Source: Sphingomonas sp. YR710
GTDB taxonomy: Bacteria; Pseudomonadota; Alphaproteobacteria; Sphingomonadales; Sphingomonadaceae
Direction: 5' to 3'
NCBI RefSeq assembly: GCF_900101455.1
Contig: NZ_FMZJ01000007.1
Location: forward strand, 146,653-210,652
DNA: 64,000 nucleotides
The notes below the pieces were generated by a model. It saw nothing but the letters and a program-made list of their open reading frames with translations. It was not told the origin of the DNA and made no database searches. Numbering within the stretch: the first letter of the stretch is position 1; every line of letters starts with the position of its first letter. Shown here one piece after another: positions 44,571 to 53,727 of the stretch. Both the position numbers and the translations under genes were made by a program.

Positions 44571-45965
44571 ATGCGGGGGGATGCCAGGCCGGGTACGGAG
44601 CGGCCCGATAGCGCACGCGCGATCAGCGTGACCGAGCTGTTCACGATCGGCATCGGCCCGTCGAGTTCGCACACCGTGGGTCCGATGCGCGCTGCGTGCG
44701 ACTTCGCCGAACGGGTTACGGCGCAGGGTGATGTCGCGGGTGTGCAGTGCGATCTTTATGGATCGCTGGCGCTGACCGGCCACGGTCACAGGACCGACAT
44801 CGCGATCCTGCTCGGGCTGGCCGGCGAGCGGCCCGAAACCGTCGATCCCGAGCGGATCGACGGCCTCGTCGCGGCGATCCGCTCGCGCGGCACGATCCTG
44901 CTCGCCGGCCAGGCCGAGACCGCCTTCGCCGAAGCCGGCGACCTGATCTTCCACCGCCGGGAATTCCTGCCCGGCCACGCCAATGGCATGCGGTTCACCG
45001 CGCGATTTGCCGACGGGACCAGCGAGCAGGCCATCTATTATTCGATCGGAGGCGGCGCGATCCTGCGCGAGGGCGAGCCGGCGCCGCGCGTGAATTTCGC
45101 CCTTCCCCTGCCCTTTTCATCGGGCGCCGAATTGCTGGCGCAAGGCGCGGCAACGGGCAAATCGTTCGGCGAGATCGTCGAGGCGAACGAGCAGGCGTGG
45201 CGCCCAGCCGCCGAGACCGAAGGCTTTCTGGATGCGGTGCGCGAGGCGATGCTGGCCTGCGTCGCGCGCGGTTGCCGCACCGAAGGAATATTGCCCGGCG
45301 GGCTCAAGGTACGCCGCCGCGCAAAGGATCTGCACGAAACGCTGATGGCGCGCGGCCCCCGCAGCGATCCTTCCGCCGTATTCGAATGGGTGAGCCTGTG
45401 GGCGCTGGCGGTGAATGAGGAGAATGCCGCCGGCGGCCGGGTGGTCACCGCGCCCACCAATGGTGCGGCCGGCGTGCTGCCCGCGGTACTCAAATATTAT
45501 GAAGTGTTCACGGCGACGCCCACGCCGGCCGGCAGCCGGCTGTTGCTGACGACCGCGGCCGCGATCGGCTTCCTCTACAAGAAGCGCGCATCGATCTCCG
45601 CCGCCGAAATGGGCTGTCAGGGCGAAGTCGGCGTTGCCTGCTCGATGGCGGCCGCCGGGCTCGCTGCGGCACTCGGGGCGACCAACAGCCAAATCGAGAA
45701 TGCCGCCGAGATCGGCATGGAGCATAATCTGGGCCTCACCTGCGATCCGATCGGCGGACTCGTCCAGATCCCCTGCATCGAACGCAACACGATGGGCGCG
45801 ATCAAGGCGATCAACGCCGCCTATCTGGCACTGCGCGGCGACGGCCAGCATATCGTGAGCCTCGACGCGGTGATCGAGACGATGCGCCAGACCGGCAACG
45901 ATATGCGATCGAAGTATAAGGAGACGAGTCTGGGCGGGCTGGCGGTGAACGTGGTGGAGTGTTGA
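44571..45965 (+). CDS. sdaA: L-serine ammonia-lyase (iron-sulfur type)
   Basis: 464 residues, single chain. It converts L-serine to pyruvate and ammonia in the cytosol. The beta domain opens with [20 protein letters not shown]. The alpha domain has [35 protein letters not shown] and [20 protein letters not shown], with cysteines that bind the labile [4Fe-4S] cluster. A further cysteine near the C-terminus is in VNVVEC, a product-inhibition or tail-in-active-site feature of type 2 enzymes. It is close to the PepSY-like gene (6 bp) and may be co-transcribed. Confidence 0.97.
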   Translation: MRGDARPGTERPDSARAISVTELFTIGIGPSSSHTVGPMRAACDFAERVTAQGDVAGVQCDLYGSLALTGHGHRTDIAILLGLAGERPETVDPERIDGLVAAIRSRGTILLAGQAETAFAEAGDLIFHRREFLPGHANGMRFTARFADGTSEQAIYYSIGGGAILREGEPAPRVNFALPLPFSSGAELLAQGAATGKSFGEIVEANEQAWRPAAETEGFLDAVREAMLACVARGCRTEGILPGGLKVRRRAKDLHETLMARGPRSDPSAVFEWVSLWALAVNEENAAGGRVVTAPTNGAAGVLPAVLKYYEVFTATPTPAGSRLLLTTAAAIGFLYKKRASISAAEMGCQGEVGVACSMAAAGLAAALGATNSQIENAAEIGMEHNLGLTCDPIGGLVQIPCIERNTMGAIKAINAAYLALRGDGQHIVSLDAVIETMRQTGNDMRSKYKETSLGGLAVNVVEC

Positions 45966-46324
45966 CCCGCAACACCCCTCCTTCCCATATTTCACACCTC
46001 CATTTTGTCGTCATCCCAGCGAAGGAGAAAATCCCTTTAAGGCCGATTTTCAAGAGGTTAAATCCATTCCTCGTTGCCGTCATCATGGCGGAAGACCCTG
46101 TGCGGCGGCGCGTTGGTGAAGGGAATCGCGAGCGCCTCCATCGCCGGACAGGCGTGCGGACATCGTCGACCGGAAAATAGTGGATGCCCGTTTGTGACGC
46201 GGCCGCAACCAAGCAGTCATCGAACTGACCCGATCCGTAGATCATCCCGTCATCTTCGCCACCTACCGCGCTGCAACAGAGACGCACGGCCATAGGGCGC
46301 CGGCGTCGGACGATAAGGGATATC
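45966..46324. other. Intergenic region with possible regulatory repeats
   Basis: About 360 bases before TonB receptor 3. A minus-strand frame with a readable stretch (MEALAIPFTNAPPHRVFRHD) occurs near 46060-46140, but its flanks do not look like a gene. A Pho-box-like repeat lies at 46214-46231. AAGGGA precedes the receptor ATG. Confidence 0.4.
46214..46231 (+). promoter_or_regulatory. Weak Pho-box-like repeat before TonB receptor 3
   Basis: CAGTCAT (46214-46220), four bases, then CTGACCC (46225-46231) give the 11-bp Pho-box period with 6/7 and 4/7 matches to CTGTCAT. It lies about 94 bases before the receptor ATG. The functional link to a phosphodiesterase gene makes Pho control plausible, but the match is weak. 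Confidence 0.25.
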
Positions 46325-48610
46325 ATGGACATTCGCCTCATCCTGTTGACAACAGGCGCCTTCTTCCTGCCCGCGAGCGCGTTTGCCGCTGACGCCGTGC
46401 AAACCGCGCCGGCCGCCGATGCTGCGGACGCCATGGATACGGGCGCGGAGATCACCGTGTTCGGCGCCGGCCAGTCGCGGCAGGTGCAGCAGATCCGGCA
46501 GGAGGATGTCGCGATCCTGACACCCGGCACCAGCCCGTTGAAGGCGATTTCGAAGCTGCCCGGCGTCAATTTCCAGTCGGCCGATGCGTTCGGCAATTAC
46601 GAATGGTCGGAACGCATCTCGATCCGCGGTTTCAACCAGCAACAGCTCGGCTTCACGCTCGACGGCATTCCGCTCGGCGATTTCAGCTATGGCAACAATA
46701 ACGGCCTGCATATCAGCCGCGCGATCAGCCCCGAAAACATCGCCTCGACCAGCGTCAGCCAGGGCGCGGGATCGATCACGACCGCGTCGACCAACAATCT
46801 GGGCGGCACCGTCGCCTTCGTGTCGCGCGATCCGTCCGAGCATTTCGGCGCCGACGTCGAGGGCACCTACGGCCAGGACAATGCGGTGCGCGGCTTCATC
46901 CGCGTCGACACCGGCGATATCGGCGGCGGCGTGCGCGGTTTCGTCAGCTATGGCTATCTGAGCACCGACAAATGGAAAGGCTATGGCGAACAGAAGCAGC
47001 ATGTCGTCGACGCCAAGCTGGTGGTGCCGGTGGGCCAGGCCTCGCTGACCGGCTATTTCAACTTCTCCGATCGCCGCGAGGACGATTATCAGGATCTGTC
47101 GCTCGATATCATCAAGCGGCTCGGCTATAATGTCGACAATATTTCCAACAACTTCCCGCTCGCGCTGAAGATCGCGCAGGTCGGTGCGAACACCGGCTAT
47201 ACCGGCGCCACGCCAACCAATCCGGCCGCCGGGCTGATCACCCCCGCCCCTTATGCCAATGCCGATGATGTCTATTATGACGCGGGCGGGCTGCGGCAGG
47301 ATTATCTGGGCGGGCTGCGGCTCGATGCGCCGCTGGGCAACAATGTGACGGCACATCTGACCGGCTATTATCACAGCAACCATGGCGCCGGCCTGTGGTG
47401 GACGCCTTATGTCCCCAGCCCCAACGGATCGCAGATTTCCGAGCGCACCACCGAATATGACATTCGCCGCGGCGGGGTGTTCGGATCGATCGACTGGAAC
47501 ACCGATCATAACAAGCTCACGATCGGCGGCTGGTATGAAAAAAACAATTTCCACCAGGCGCGCCGCTTCTACAGCGTAGATCCTGCGACCGTCGACAGCA
47601 GCGATCATCTCGTTTTCCCGAAGAACCCGTTCTTCACCCAGTGGGAATTCAAATTCGATACCGAGACCGTCCAGATGTTCGCCGAGGATCATCTCGATAT
47701 CGGCGCCGTCACCCTGACCGTCGGCAACAAGGGTTTCCAGGTCCGCAACAAGGCGACGCCGGTGATCGCCGGCGGCCTCGCCTCTGGCAAGATCGGCGTG
47801 ACCGACTGGTTCCAGCCCTCGGTTGGCGCGGTCTGGCATCTGAACAGCGGCGAACTGTTCGCCGGCTTCACCCAGGTGACCCGCGCCTACCCGTCGGCAT
47901 CGACCGCGGGCCCGTTCGCGACCACGCAGGCCGGTTTCAATGCGCTCAACCTCAAGCCCGAGCAATCGGACACCTATGAGGCCGGCTACCGCTTCCACAG
48001 CGGCGGCTTTTCGGGCGTGCTTGCCACCTATCTCGTCGAATTCCGCAACCGGCTGCTTTCATTCAAGAATGGTGCCGGCATCGTCGGCAATCCGGCGATC
48101 CTGCAGAATGTCGGCGGGGTCGAAAGCTATGGCATCGAGGCGGCCGGGCAGTACAAGATCATGGATGCGGTCACCCTGTTCGCATCCTATGCGTACAACA
48201 ATTCCGAATATAAAGACGACGTGCTCAACGCAAACGGCACAGTGCGGTCCGCGATCAAGGGCAAGACCGTGGTCGATGCGCCGAAAAGCGTTGCGACCGC
48301 CGAAATCGCTTATGACGACAAGAGCATCTTCGGCCGGATCGGCGCCAATTATATGAGCCGCCGCTACTTCACCTATACCAACGATCAGTCGGTACCCGGC
48401 CGAGTGTTGGTGGACGCCTCGATCGGCTACCGCTTCACCGGCGAGGGCCCGCTGAAGGGTCTTGAGATTCAGGGCAATGTCACCAATCTGTTCGACAAGA
48501 AATATGTCGCGACGATCGGATCGAACGGCTTCGGCGACTCCGGGGACAACCAGACCCTGCTCGCCGGATCGCCGCAGACCTTCTTCGTCACCGTGCGCAA
48601 GGCGTTCTGA
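46325..48610 (+). CDS. TonB-dependent outer membrane receptor 3
   Basis: 761 residues. Signal peptide to about residue 22, TonB box region GAEITVFGAGQSRQVQQIRQ, plug with SPLKAISKLPGVNFQSADAF and RGFNQQQLGFTLDGIPLGDF, barrel ending TFFVTVRKAF with C-terminal Phe. It differs from receptors 1 and 2. Two bases separate its stop from the start of a secreted phosphodiesterase gene, so the two form an operon. The likely substrate is a product of that enzyme, such as a nucleotide-derived or other phosphodiester compound. This is inferred from context. Confidence 0.95.
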   Translation: MDIRLILLTTGAFFLPASAFAADAVQTAPAADAADAMDTGAEITVFGAGQSRQVQQIRQEDVAILTPGTSPLKAISKLPGVNFQSADAFGNYEWSERISIRGFNQQQLGFTLDGIPLGDFSYGNNNGLHISRAISPENIASTSVSQGAGSITTASTNNLGGTVAFVSRDPSEHFGADVEGTYGQDNAVRGFIRVDTGDIGGGVRGFVSYGYLSTDKWKGYGEQKQHVVDAKLVVPVGQASLTGYFNFSDRREDDYQDLSLDIIKRLGYNVDNISNNFPLALKIAQVGANTGYTGATPTNPAAGLITPAPYANADDVYYDAGGLRQDYLGGLRLDAPLGNNVTAHLTGYYHSNHGAGLWWTPYVPSPNGSQISERTTEYDIRRGGVFGSIDWNTDHNKLTIGGWYEKNNFHQARRFYSVDPATVDSSDHLVFPKNPFFTQWEFKFDTETVQMFAEDHLDIGAVTLTVGNKGFQVRNKATPVIAGGLASGKIGVTDWFQPSVGAVWHLNSGELFAGFTQVTRAYPSASTAGPFATTQAGFNALNLKPEQSDTYEAGYRFHSGGFSGVLATYLVEFRNRLLSFKNGAGIVGNPAILQNVGGVESYGIEAAGQYKIMDAVTLFASYAYNNSEYKDDVLNANGTVRSAIKGKTVVDAPKSVATAEIAYDDKSIFGRIGANYMSRRYFTYTNDQSVPGRVLVDASIGYRFTGEGPLKGLEIQGNVTNLFDKKYVATIGSNGFGDSGDNQTLLAGSPQTFFVTVRKAF

Positions 48611-48612
48611 TC

Positions 48613-49941
48613 GTGCGGATGCTGCCATGGCTGGCGCTGGCGGGGGCGCTGATCGCGACGGTCCCGGCTATGGCAGCCCCGCTTCTTCTGGTCTCGATCG
48701 ACGGGCTACGGCCCGGCGACGTGCTGGAGGCCGACCGGCGGGGCTTGCGGATCCCCAATCTCCGCCGCTTCGTGGCCGAAGGCGCCTATGCGTCCGGCGT
48801 CACCGGCGTGCTGCCGACGCTCACCTATCCGAGCCACACGACCCTTCTGACCGGCGTCAGCCCGGCCCGCCACGGAATCGCCAACAATACGACCTTCGAT
48901 CCGGCGGGGATCAACCAGGTCGGCTGGTACTGGTATGCCGCCGACGACCGGGCCGAGACATTGTGGACGGCGGCGCACCGCGCGGGGCTCAGCACCGCCA
49001 ACGTCCATTGGCCGGTCAGCGTAGGCGCGGCCGATATCGACAATAACCTTCCGCAGATCTGGCGCACCGGCCATGACGACGATCGCAAGCTGCTGCGCGT
49101 ATTGGCGACGCCGGAGCTGATCGACGGGCTCGAACGGGATCTCGGGCCTTATGCGCAGGGCATCGACGAGAGCGTCGACGGCGATGCCAGCCGCACCCGC
49201 TTCGCGGCGCGGCTGATCGCGACCCGCAAACCCGGCTTCGTCACCGTCTATCTGGCCGGACTCGACCATATCGAGCATGTCGCCGGGCCCGAGAGCGCCG
49301 AGGCAAATGCCGCGCTGGAACGGATCGACGCGATGATCGGCAGCCTGGCCGAGGCCGAACGCACGGCGCATCCCGACGCAGTGATCGCTGTCGTTTCGGA
49401 CCATGGCTTTGCGTCGGTCGATACCGACATCAACCTGATCCGTCCTTTCGTCGCGGCCGGGCTGATCCGGCTCGACGCCGCGGGCAGGGTGAGCGAGTGG
49501 GAGGCCGAGCCATGGTTCGCTGGCGGCAGCGCGGCGATCATGCTCGCGCGGCCCGACGATACGGCTTTGATCGCAAAGGCCCGCGCCCTGCTCGATCGGT
49601 TGAAGGCCGATCCGGCGATGCGGATTGCCGAGATCATCGACCGCCCGGAAATCGCCCGGCGCGGCGGCGCGACGGCGGCCAGCTTCTTCGTCTATTTCCA
49701 GCTCGGCGCCGAAATGGGCCGCGATCCGGCTGCACCGCTCGTGTCGCCATCGAAGTCGAAAGGCATGCACGGCTTTGCGGCGGCGTTGCCCGAGATGCGG
49801 TCAACCTTCCTGATCGCCGGGCCGAATATCGGCCTGCACGGCAATCTCGGCGAGATCGACATGCGCCGGATCGCGCCGACGCTCGCGCGGGTGATGGGTG
49901 GGAACTTGCCCGGGGCGGAGATGCAGCCGCTTGGGCGGTAA
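48613..49941 (+). CDS. Secreted nucleotide pyrophosphatase/phosphodiesterase (alkaline phosphatase superfamily)
   Basis: 442 residues from a GTG, or an ATG at 48619. Signal peptide (MLPWLALAGALIATVPAMA), then the metal-binding start LLLVSIDGLRPGDVLEADRR. The nucleophile Thr is in GVLPTLTYPSHTTLLTGVSP. Further metal ligands are in YLAGLDHIEHVAGP, AVVSDHGFASVDTD and the His of SKGMHGFAA. This is the NPP family pattern. It cleaves phosphodiester or pyrophosphate bonds outside the cytoplasm. Coupled to the preceding TonB receptor gene. Confidence 0.95.
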   Translation: MRMLPWLALAGALIATVPAMAAPLLLVSIDGLRPGDVLEADRRGLRIPNLRRFVAEGAYASGVTGVLPTLTYPSHTTLLTGVSPARHGIANNTTFDPAGINQVGWYWYAADDRAETLWTAAHRAGLSTANVHWPVSVGAADIDNNLPQIWRTGHDDDRKLLRVLATPELIDGLERDLGPYAQGIDESVDGDASRTRFAARLIATRKPGFVTVYLAGLDHIEHVAGPESAEANAALERIDAMIGSLAEAERTAHPDAVIAVVSDHGFASVDTDINLIRPFVAAGLIRLDAAGRVSEWEAEPWFAGGSAAIMLARPDDTALIAKARALLDRLKADPAMRIAEIIDRPEIARRGGATAASFFVYFQLGAEMGRDPAAPLVSPSKSKGMHGFAAALPEMRSTFLIAGPNIGLHGNLGEIDMRRIAPTLARVMGGNLPGAEMQPLGR

Positions 49942-50015
49942 ACGTGCCTAATGCCCCCTCCCACTTGCGGAAGAAGCGCGGAGGGGCGAAGAAGAAAGAA
50001 GACCCTCATCCAAAC

Positions 50016-50037
50016 CTTCTCCCGCAAGCGGGAGAAG
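50016..50037. repeat. Small palindrome after the phosphodiesterase gene
   Basis: CTTCTCCCGC (50016-50025) pairs with GCGGGAGAAG (50028-50037) with AA between. It lies about 75 bases after the phosphodiesterase stop and could serve as terminator or as a repetitive extragenic element, similar in kind to the other GC-rich palindromes here. Confidence 0.65.
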
Positions 50038-50153
50038 ACTTCAGAGCCCGCTATCGCCGCTAAGCTAGCGCCTATGCGCTCTCGCGGGAATGACGACCGA
50101 ATTTTTGGCAGATCCACTCGCGCCCATCAATGCTGTTCGTGTATGAAGAGGAA

Positions 50154-50414
50154 ATGGCCCGGCACGAGTCCATCACCATCCGCTTGTCACGCGAGTTGAG
50201 CGAGAAGCTCGACCATCTGGCACGCCAGACCGGTAGACAGCCCTCTGCCCTCGCAATTGAAGCTGTCACGACCTACGTTGAACGCGAACTGCCAATCGTG
50301 GAGAGCATTCAACGCGGCCTTGCGGACGTTAGGGCCGGCCGGGTCACGCCCCACGCAGAGGTTATGGACAGCATTGATGCGCTGATCGCGGCGGCGCAGC
50401 GCCCCGAAAGCTAA
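50154..50414 (+). CDS. Ribbon-helix-helix (CopG/ParD-like) antitoxin, orphan
   Basis: 86 residues. The RHH DNA-binding fold is in ESITIRLSRELSEKLDHLAR, then QTGRQPSALAIEAVTTYVER. A C-terminal arm follows with ADVRAGRVTPHAEVMDSIDA, the toxin-binding type tail seen in ParD/RelB-like antitoxins. No toxin gene follows: the next gene is on the opposite strand and overlaps the end by 4 bp. The toxin has probably been lost, or this is a free regulator. AGAGGAA precedes the ATG. Confidence 0.85.
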   Translation: MARHESITIRLSRELSEKLDHLARQTGRQPSALAIEAVTTYVERELPIVESIQRGLADVRAGRVTPHAEVMDSIDALIAAAQRPES

Positions 50415-51658
50415 TTTCCCTCACCCGCGGGCCGTCGACGCAGCAGCCGATCAACCAACGCCGTAGCGGTCAAATTGCCGGTGACGGTGGTCATCGTGAT
50501 CACCGGATCGGGAAGCGCGATCACCGCCACATAGAGCGGCATGATCGCCATCGGCGCACCGAGCAACTGGATGCCGGGCCCATAGATCGCATAGATCACC
50601 GCCGCCCCCGGCAAGCCGGCGCCGCTGATGCTGCCGAGGATGACCGCCAGCCCCGCCAGCACGAGCTGGATCAGGCTCGGCTGGATACCCACGGCATGCG
50701 CCGCCACCAGCACCGCCGCCACCGAATGCGCGACAGTGCCGAGCCGGAAGATCGACACAGCCATCGGGATGACCAGCCCGACCACATCTTCGGGAATGCC
50801 GAGCTTTTCGACCGCCACCTCGATCATCACCGGCGTGCTGGCCATCGACGAGCAGCTTCCCGCGCCCATCGCCTGCGCCGGCGCGATCGCCGCGGCAAAG
50901 CGGCCGACCCGCGCCGCGCCGGCGAAATAGACCGCGACATAGCAGAGCCCCGCCATCAGCAGCGACGTCGCGAAGCAGAGCAGGATGAACACGCCGAGCA
51001 CATGCGCGACGCCGAGCCCCGACGACAGGCCCAGCCCCATCGCCAGCAGGAAGATCCCGGCCGGCGCCACCACCAAGACCCAATCGACGATCTGCATCAT
51101 CGCGCGGGTGATCTGCGCCATCAGCCCCATCACCGACGCTTCGCCGCCGCCGGTTTCGCGCGGCAGCCGGGCGATCGCGAGACCAAAGGCCATGCCGAAG
51201 ATCGCGAGCGGAAAGATCTTGCCCTGCGCGGCCGCCGCGATCGGATTGTCGGGGATGATCGCGAGCATTTGCGCGGCCAGGCCGGGCAGCGGCTCCGGCG
51301 TCGCATTGCCCATCAGCCCGTCGAGCGCATGCGGCGGGATCGGCCAGATATGGAGCACCGTCTCGGTCAGGATCGTGCACAGAATGACCGTCACCACCAT
51401 GATCGCGAAAAAGGTCACGAGGGTGGTCCCGATCAGCCGCCCGCCTCGACCGCCCGCAACCGCGCTCGCCACGCTGTGGGTGATCATCGCGAAGATCAAA
51501 GGGATCAGGGTCATCTGCAACGCGCGCACCCACATCTGCCCGATCGGGAGAATGGCATTGGCGGCGGCGGTGAGCGAAGGCGCGTCGGCCCAGCGTATGG
51601 CGATCCCCGCCGCGATCCCCAGAACGAGCGCGAGCAGGATGAACTGGGTACGGGTCAT
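50411..51658 (-). CDS. Dicarboxylate/amino acid:cation symporter (DAACS)
   Basis: 415 residues with 8 TM helices and two re-entrant hairpins. Start VLGIAAGIAIRWADAPSL, GQMWVRALQMTLIPLIFAMI, and the substrate site GAGSCSSMASTPVMIEVAVE, then RLGTVAHSVAAVLVAAHAVG. The family takes up C4-dicarboxylates, glutamate or aspartate with Na+ or H+. The usual serine-rich hairpin (SSSAT) reads SCSSMAS here, a variant seen in less studied members, so the substrate is uncertain. Confidence 0.94.
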   Translation of the reverse strand: MTRTQFILLALVLGIAAGIAIRWADAPSLTAAANAILPIGQMWVRALQMTLIPLIFAMITHSVASAVAGGRGGRLIGTTLVTFFAIMVVTVILCTILTETVLHIWPIPPHALDGLMGNATPEPLPGLAAQMLAIIPDNPIAAAAQGKIFPLAIFGMAFGLAIARLPRETGGGEASVMGLMAQITRAMMQIVDWVLVVAPAGIFLLAMGLGLSSGLGVAHVLGVFILLCFATSLLMAGLCYVAVYFAGAARVGRFAAAIAPAQAMGAGSCSSMASTPVMIEVAVEKLGIPEDVVGLVIPMAVSIFRLGTVAHSVAAVLVAAHAVGIQPSLIQLVLAGLAVILGSISGAGLPGAAVIYAIYGPGIQLLGAPMAIMPLYVAVIALPDPVITMTTVTGNLTATALVDRLLRRRPAGEGN

Positions 51659-51794
51659 GGCGCCCTTTCTGTTTTCAGGGTGAGACTATAATCGGGATTT
51701 TCGAACACGACAGGTGCGGCAGGGTCGCTTACGCCTGCTTGCGGTCACAGCGCATCGGGCACATGATCAATTCGATGGGAGGAGAAAGACGAAA

Positions 51795-52265
51795 ATGGAT
51801 TGTATCGCGATTGTCGGCCTCCTTTGCCTCGCAAACCCGACGAGCGTAATCCTCTCTCCGCCCAGCACGATCTATCGCTATGCTGACATTGTGATCGGAA
51901 CAGCCAAAGCCGAAATCATCCTTTCTTCTGATAATCTCAGCGAGTTCGATCTGCGCCGGATGGCTCGCGCGTGCAAAGACGCCACTTGTGTCTGGTATCA
52001 TAAATACTGTGAACGCACGCCAAGCGAGGTCACCTGCTCATATACGCTGAATTACAGCTCTTATGCCAAGGTGCTTCGCTTGAGCGCATCAAATGCTGCC
52101 TCTTTCGGAATGGCAGAGCAATCGATCGGTTTGATTGATCGCCGCGGAAGAGATGCAGCCGTCGTTCCTCTAAGCCTTCTTTCAGAAGTGTCGGCAGACG
52201 CACAGCCTCCCACTTGCCGTCATAGTGGGCGCGGGCCCCAATGTACCGAGGGAAACGGTAGTTAA
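51795..52265 (+). CDS. Hypothetical secreted protein, 156 aa
   Basis: Begins MDCIAIVGLLCLANPTSVIL, a hydrophobic segment that may be a signal peptide. Contains several Cys (ARACKDATCVWYHKYCERTP, EVTCSYTLN) suggesting disulfides. GGGAGGAG precedes the ATG by about 10 bases. Composition is more AT-rich than its neighbours, so it may be acquired. No family recognised. Confidence 0.5.
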   Translation: MDCIAIVGLLCLANPTSVILSPPSTIYRYADIVIGTAKAEIILSSDNLSEFDLRRMARACKDATCVWYHKYCERTPSEVTCSYTLNYSSYAKVLRLSASNAASFGMAEQSIGLIDRRGRDAAVVPLSLLSEVSADAQPPTCRHSGRGPQCTEGNGS

Positions 52266-52382
52266 TCATCATCACTGTCATTAGTCACTCATGCGTTTGC
52301 TACGAAACGCTGGCGAGCTTGGCTGGCCAACGGGCCGCCACGGGCTTGAAATGCACTCATTGGCGCCCTTCAATGCTTGCGC

Positions 52383-53723
52383 TCAGCCACGAAACGCCAA
52401 TGTCGCCACGAAACCGCCGCCTGCGCGATTAGCGAAGGACACCTCCGCCCCATCCCGCTCGGCCAGCGCGCGAACAATCGCCAGCCCCAGCCCGGCGCCG
52501 CCCGTCGACCGATCGCGCGACGGATCGATCCGGCCGAACGGTTCGCCGAGGCGCGACAAAGCCGCTTCGGGCACGCCGGGGCCATTGTCGGCGACGGTGA
52601 TCTTCACCCGATCCTCCCACTCGCCGGCCGACAAAGTCACCTGCCCGCCATGGCGCAGGCCGTTATCGATCAGATTGGCGAGCATCCGGCGCAGCGCGAT
52701 CGGCGTCGCCTGGATCGTCAGGCCGGCGGGCACCGGCAGCAGGTCCACCGCCTCGCCCATGTCACGACGGAGCGCGGCGATCGCCGCCAGCTCCGCCGCG
52801 ACGTCGATGCGCTGCGGCTTCGGCGCGGCATCGGCGTCGCGGCGGGCGAACAACAATGTGTCGTCGAGCAGGGCCGCCATCTCGTCGAGATCGGCGACCG
52901 CGCGCGCGCGCTGGTCGGCATCGTCGATGAAGTCGGCGCGCAGGCGCAGCCGGGTCAGATAGGTCCGCATGTCGTGCGCGATGCCGGCGAGCATGCGCGT
53001 GCGTTCGGAGAGCAGTGCGCCGATCCGCGCCTTCATCTCGTTGAACGCCGCCGAAAGCTCGCGCATCTCGCGCGATCCGCTGACGGGAAGATCGGGCGTA
53101 TCGAGATCGCGCGACAGCCCGCGCACGCCGCGCGACAGGCGCACCAGCGGCTGGGTCGTCTGTCGCACCGCGAGCGCCAGCACCGCGAGCACGATCAGGC
53201 CGCCGATCGCACCCAGCAGGGATCGTTCGCGCAGCCACGACCGCACGAGCGCCGATGGCCGGCTGTCGATCACCAGCACATCGCCGCCCTGCAGCCGCAC
53301 GGTGATGAAGATCGGCGCGAAGAAGCGGCCCGGCCATGGTCCCTTGCCGGCGATCCGATCGAGCAACGGCTGCCGGCCGACGATGTCGACGGCGTGGCCC
53401 GGCAAGGCTGCATCATATTGGCGTTCGAGCTGATCGAGCCCCCTGCGGCGGCTCAGCAACGGCGCCGGCGGATCGGGGCGGATCGAGATGGTGTAGAGCG
53501 AGCTGTTGAACATATCGATCAGCATCGCCCGGCGTGCCGGCGGCGCGCGATCGAGCAGGTCGACCATCGTTCGCACCTGCCCGGGCAGCGGCAAATTATA
53601 GGGCCGCCGGTCGTTGCCGCGCGACGGCAGCGCCATCGTCGCGACGATCGCCATCTGGAACAGCACGAAGCCGATCAGCAGCAGCGCGGTGATACGCAGC
53701 GACAGGTTCGATCCCACCGTCAT
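52383..53723 (-). CDS. EnvZ-type sensor histidine kinase
   Basis: 446 residues. Two TM helices (residues about 8-30 and 170-190) enclose a periplasmic sensor region. HAMP (TTQPLVRLSRGVRGLSRDLD), HisKA with phospho-His in AGIAHDMRTYLTRLRLRADF, then ATPase with ANLIDNGLRHGG, VADNGPGVPEAAL and GGAGLGLAIVRALAE. The H box has Tyr where Pro is common (HDMRTY), a variant I have seen in EnvZ-like kinases of this group. It lies 4 bp after its response regulator gene on the minus strand. Confidence 0.95.
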   Translation of the reverse strand: MTVGSNLSLRITALLLIGFVLFQMAIVATMALPSRGNDRRPYNLPLPGQVRTMVDLLDRAPPARRAMLIDMFNSSLYTISIRPDPPAPLLSRRRGLDQLERQYDAALPGHAVDIVGRQPLLDRIAGKGPWPGRFFAPIFITVRLQGGDVLVIDSRPSALVRSWLRERSLLGAIGGLIVLAVLALAVRQTTQPLVRLSRGVRGLSRDLDTPDLPVSGSREMRELSAAFNEMKARIGALLSERTRMLAGIAHDMRTYLTRLRLRADFIDDADQRARAVADLDEMAALLDDTLLFARRDADAAPKPQRIDVAAELAAIAALRRDMGEAVDLLPVPAGLTIQATPIALRRMLANLIDNGLRHGGQVTLSAGEWEDRVKITVADNGPGVPEAALSRLGEPFGRIDPSRDRSTGGAGLGLAIVRALAERDGAEVSFANRAGGGFVATLAFRG

Positions 53724-53727
53724 CGGA

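Noticed and set aside
46050..46260. Possible small minus-strand gene before TonB receptor 3 (MEALAIPFTNAPPHRVF)
   Set aside because: A readable stretch of about 27 residues but no matching upstream coding frame or start signal.
46250..47998. 582-codon open frame on the minus strand
   Set aside because: Antisense to TonB receptor 3, which has full plug and barrel signatures.
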